From Agromyces marinus (GTDB lineage: Bacteria; Actinomycetota; Actinomycetes; Actinomycetales; Microbacteriaceae): a stretch of DNA of 64,000 bases. The position numbers and the translations under genes were made by a program. Positions 62,791-64,000 of the stretch are shown piece after piece (the first letter of the stretch is position 1; every line of letters begins with the position of its first letter). The stretch spans positions 1,550,001-1,614,000 of the forward strand of contig NZ_CP087879.1 in assembly GCF_021442325.1 (NCBI RefSeq), written 5' to 3'. The notes under the pieces were generated by a model that saw only the letters and a list, made by a program, of their open reading frames with translations, had not been told where the DNA came from and made no database searches.

Positions 62791-64000
62791 CTACGCGAGC
62801 TCGATGAGCTCCTGGTACTCGCGGCTCCAGTGGTCTTCCACGCCGTCGGGCATGATGAGCACGCGCTCGGGGTTCAGCGACTCGACCGCGCCGGGGTCGT
62901 GGGAGACGAGCACGACGGCGCCCTCGTAGTGCGCGAGCGCGTCGAGGATCTCGGCGCGGCTGGCCGGGTCGAGGTTGTTCGTCGGTTCGTCGAGGAGCAG
63001 CACGTTCGCGCCCGACACGACGATCGTCGCGAGCGCGAGTCGCGTCTTCTCACCGCCGGAGAGCACGCCGGCGGGCTTGTGCACGTCGTCGCCGGTGAAC
63101 AGGAACGACCCGAGCACCTTGCGCGCCTCGGTCTCGGTGAGGTTCGGCGAGGCGCTGACCATGTTCTGCAGAACCGTGCGCGACACGTCGAGCGTCTCGT
63201 GCTCCTGCGCGTAGTAGCCGATGCGCAGGCCGTGTCCGGCGTCGACGACGCCCGTGTCGGGCCGGTCCACCCCCGCGAGGATGCGGAGCAGCGTGGTCTT
63301 GCCGGCGCCGTTCAGGCCGATGATGACGACCTTCGAGCCGCGGTCGATCGCGAGGTCGACGGCCGTGAAGATCTCGAGCGAGCCGTAGCTCTTGGACAGG
63401 TCGGCCGCGGTCAGCGGGGTGCGGCCGCAGGGCGCGGGCGTCGGGAAGCGGAGCTTGGCGACGCGGTCGACGGCCCGCACCTCCTCGAGCCCGGCGAGCA
63501 GCTTCTCGGCGCGTGCGACCATCTGGTGCGCCGCGGCGGCCTTGGATGCCTTCGCGCCGAACTTCGCGGCCTGCGCCTGGAGCACGCTCGCCTTCTTCTC
63601 GGCGTTCGCGCGCTCCTTCTTGCGGCGCTCCTCGTCGGCGGCGCGCTGGCGCAGGTAGTGCTTCCAGCCCATGTTGTAGATGTCGATGGCCGACCGGTTC
63701 GCGTCGAGGTAGAAGACGCGGTTGACGACCTCGCCGACGAGTTCGACGTCGTGGCTGATCACGATGACCCCGCCGCGGTAGCCCTTGAGGAACTCGCGCA
63801 ACCACACGACCGAGTCGGCGTCGAGGTGGTTCGTGGGCTCGTCGAGGATCATCGTGTCGGCGTCGGAGAACAGGATGCGCGCGAGTTCGATGCGGCGTCG
63901 CTGGCCGCCGGAGAGGGTCTTGAGCGGCTGGTCGAGGATCCGATCCGGCAGGTTGAGGTTCGACGCGATCGACGCGGCCTCGGCCTCGGCGGCGTACCCG
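62791..64000 (-). CDS. ABC-F family ATPase, C-terminal part (cut by window edge)
   Basis: About 402 codons are visible; the start is outside. From the edge inward: signature LSGGQRRRIELARILF, Walker B MILDEPTNHLDADSV, the inter-domain linker rich in Lys/Arg/Ala (YLRQRAADEERRKKERANAEKKA), then the second ABC domain with Walker A IGLNGAGKTTLL, signature LSGGEKTRLALA and LLLDEPTNNLDP. No membrane helix. ABC-F proteins act on ribosomes and some give antibiotic resistance. I cannot decide the subfamily. Confidence 0.93.
   Translation of the reverse strand, partial: GYAAEAEAASIASNLNLPDRILDQPLKTLSGGQRRRIELARILFSDADTMILDEPTNHLDADSVVWLREFLKGYRGGVIVISHDVELVGEVVNRVFYLDANRSAIDIYNMGWKHYLRQRAADEERRKKERANAEKKASVLQAQAAKFGAKASKAAAAHQMVARAEKLLAGLEEVRAVDRVAKLRFPTPAPCGRTPLTAADLSKSYGSLEIFTAVDLAIDRGSKVVIIGLNGAGKTTLLRILAGVDRPDTGVVDAGHGLRIGYYAQEHETLDVSRTVLQNMVSASPNLTETEARKVLGSFLFTGDDVHKPAGVLSGGEKTRLALATIVVSGANVLLLDEPTNNLDPASRAEILDALAHYEGAVVLVSHDPGAVESLNPERVLIMPDGVEDHWSREYQELIELA

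Overview
The window is 64 kb of GC-rich (about 70 %) actinobacterial chromosome. RbpA, PafB/PafC, the ImuA'-ImuB-DnaE2 mutasome, actinobacterial-type glgA/glgC, DUF3097, DUF3099, many GTG starts and many 4-nt ATGA/GTGA gene overlaps all point to Actinobacteria. The overall look, including the missing proteasome block, suggests Micrococcales and probably Microbacteriaceae. Genus is inference only. Genes are packed tightly and almost every gap is short.

Layout. 0.2-3.7 kb: glycerol and dihydroxyacetone use (glpF and the start of glpK on the minus strand; dhaK-dhaL-dhaM on the plus strand). 3.8-5.3 kb: small unknown genes and a GNAT acetyltransferase. 5.4-9.1 kb: a lower-GC (about 50-63 %) accessory island. 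It has a DUF4262 gene facing a translationally coupled trio: an intact tyrosine recombinase, an XRE-type repressor, and a second recombinase-fold protein with six CxxC pairs and no recognisable catalytic tyrosine. The island stops at a sequence that matches the actinobacterial dif (XerCD) consensus over 22 bp. 9.2-17.1 kb: DUF1801, a short UvrA-like ABC protein, an AraC/VOC pair, a DUF308 membrane protein, an SDR, NfeD/SPFH and a glycerophosphodiesterase. 17.1-28.5 kb: rbpA, then a long minus-strand block HAD-trmI-FKBP-pafB-pafC-tatA-tatC-helY-lnt. In that block the pupylation/proteasome genes that usually lie between trmI and pafBC are absent. 28.5-31.0 kb: uppP, an M20 peptidase and tRNA-Leu(GAG).

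31.2-37.0 kb: the SOS mutagenesis operon imuA'-imuB-dnaE2 behind a near-perfect LexA box. 37.1-44.2 kb: an MFS transporter, DUF3097, a VIT1-type metal transporter with a ferritin-like domain, an Lrp/trans-sulfuration enzyme divergent pair and a DEAH helicase. 44.3-54.4 kb: a DUF308/DUF389 membrane protein, an SGNH hydrolase, a D,D-carboxypeptidase, an SpoU methyltransferase, a sirtuin, a histidine phosphatase, a glycosyltransferase, an alpha/beta hydrolase, a DnaQ-like exonuclease and rpmE2. 54.5-64.0 kb: an ABC ATPase, divergent glgA/glgC with serB, fabG, DUF3099-SURF1, DUF2200, a pterin dehydratase/VOC fusion, a DHFR-like protein and a truncated ABC-F ATPase.

A theme that crosses the window is leaderless transcription. 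At least ten start codons sit 6-8 nt after a TAnnnT -10 hexamer with no ribosome binding site, and this pattern was used to revise several starts (pafB, the HAD hydrolase, DUF4262, 4759-5274). The most unusual locus is the dif-adjacent recombinase/repressor/zinc-ribbon pseudo-recombinase module.
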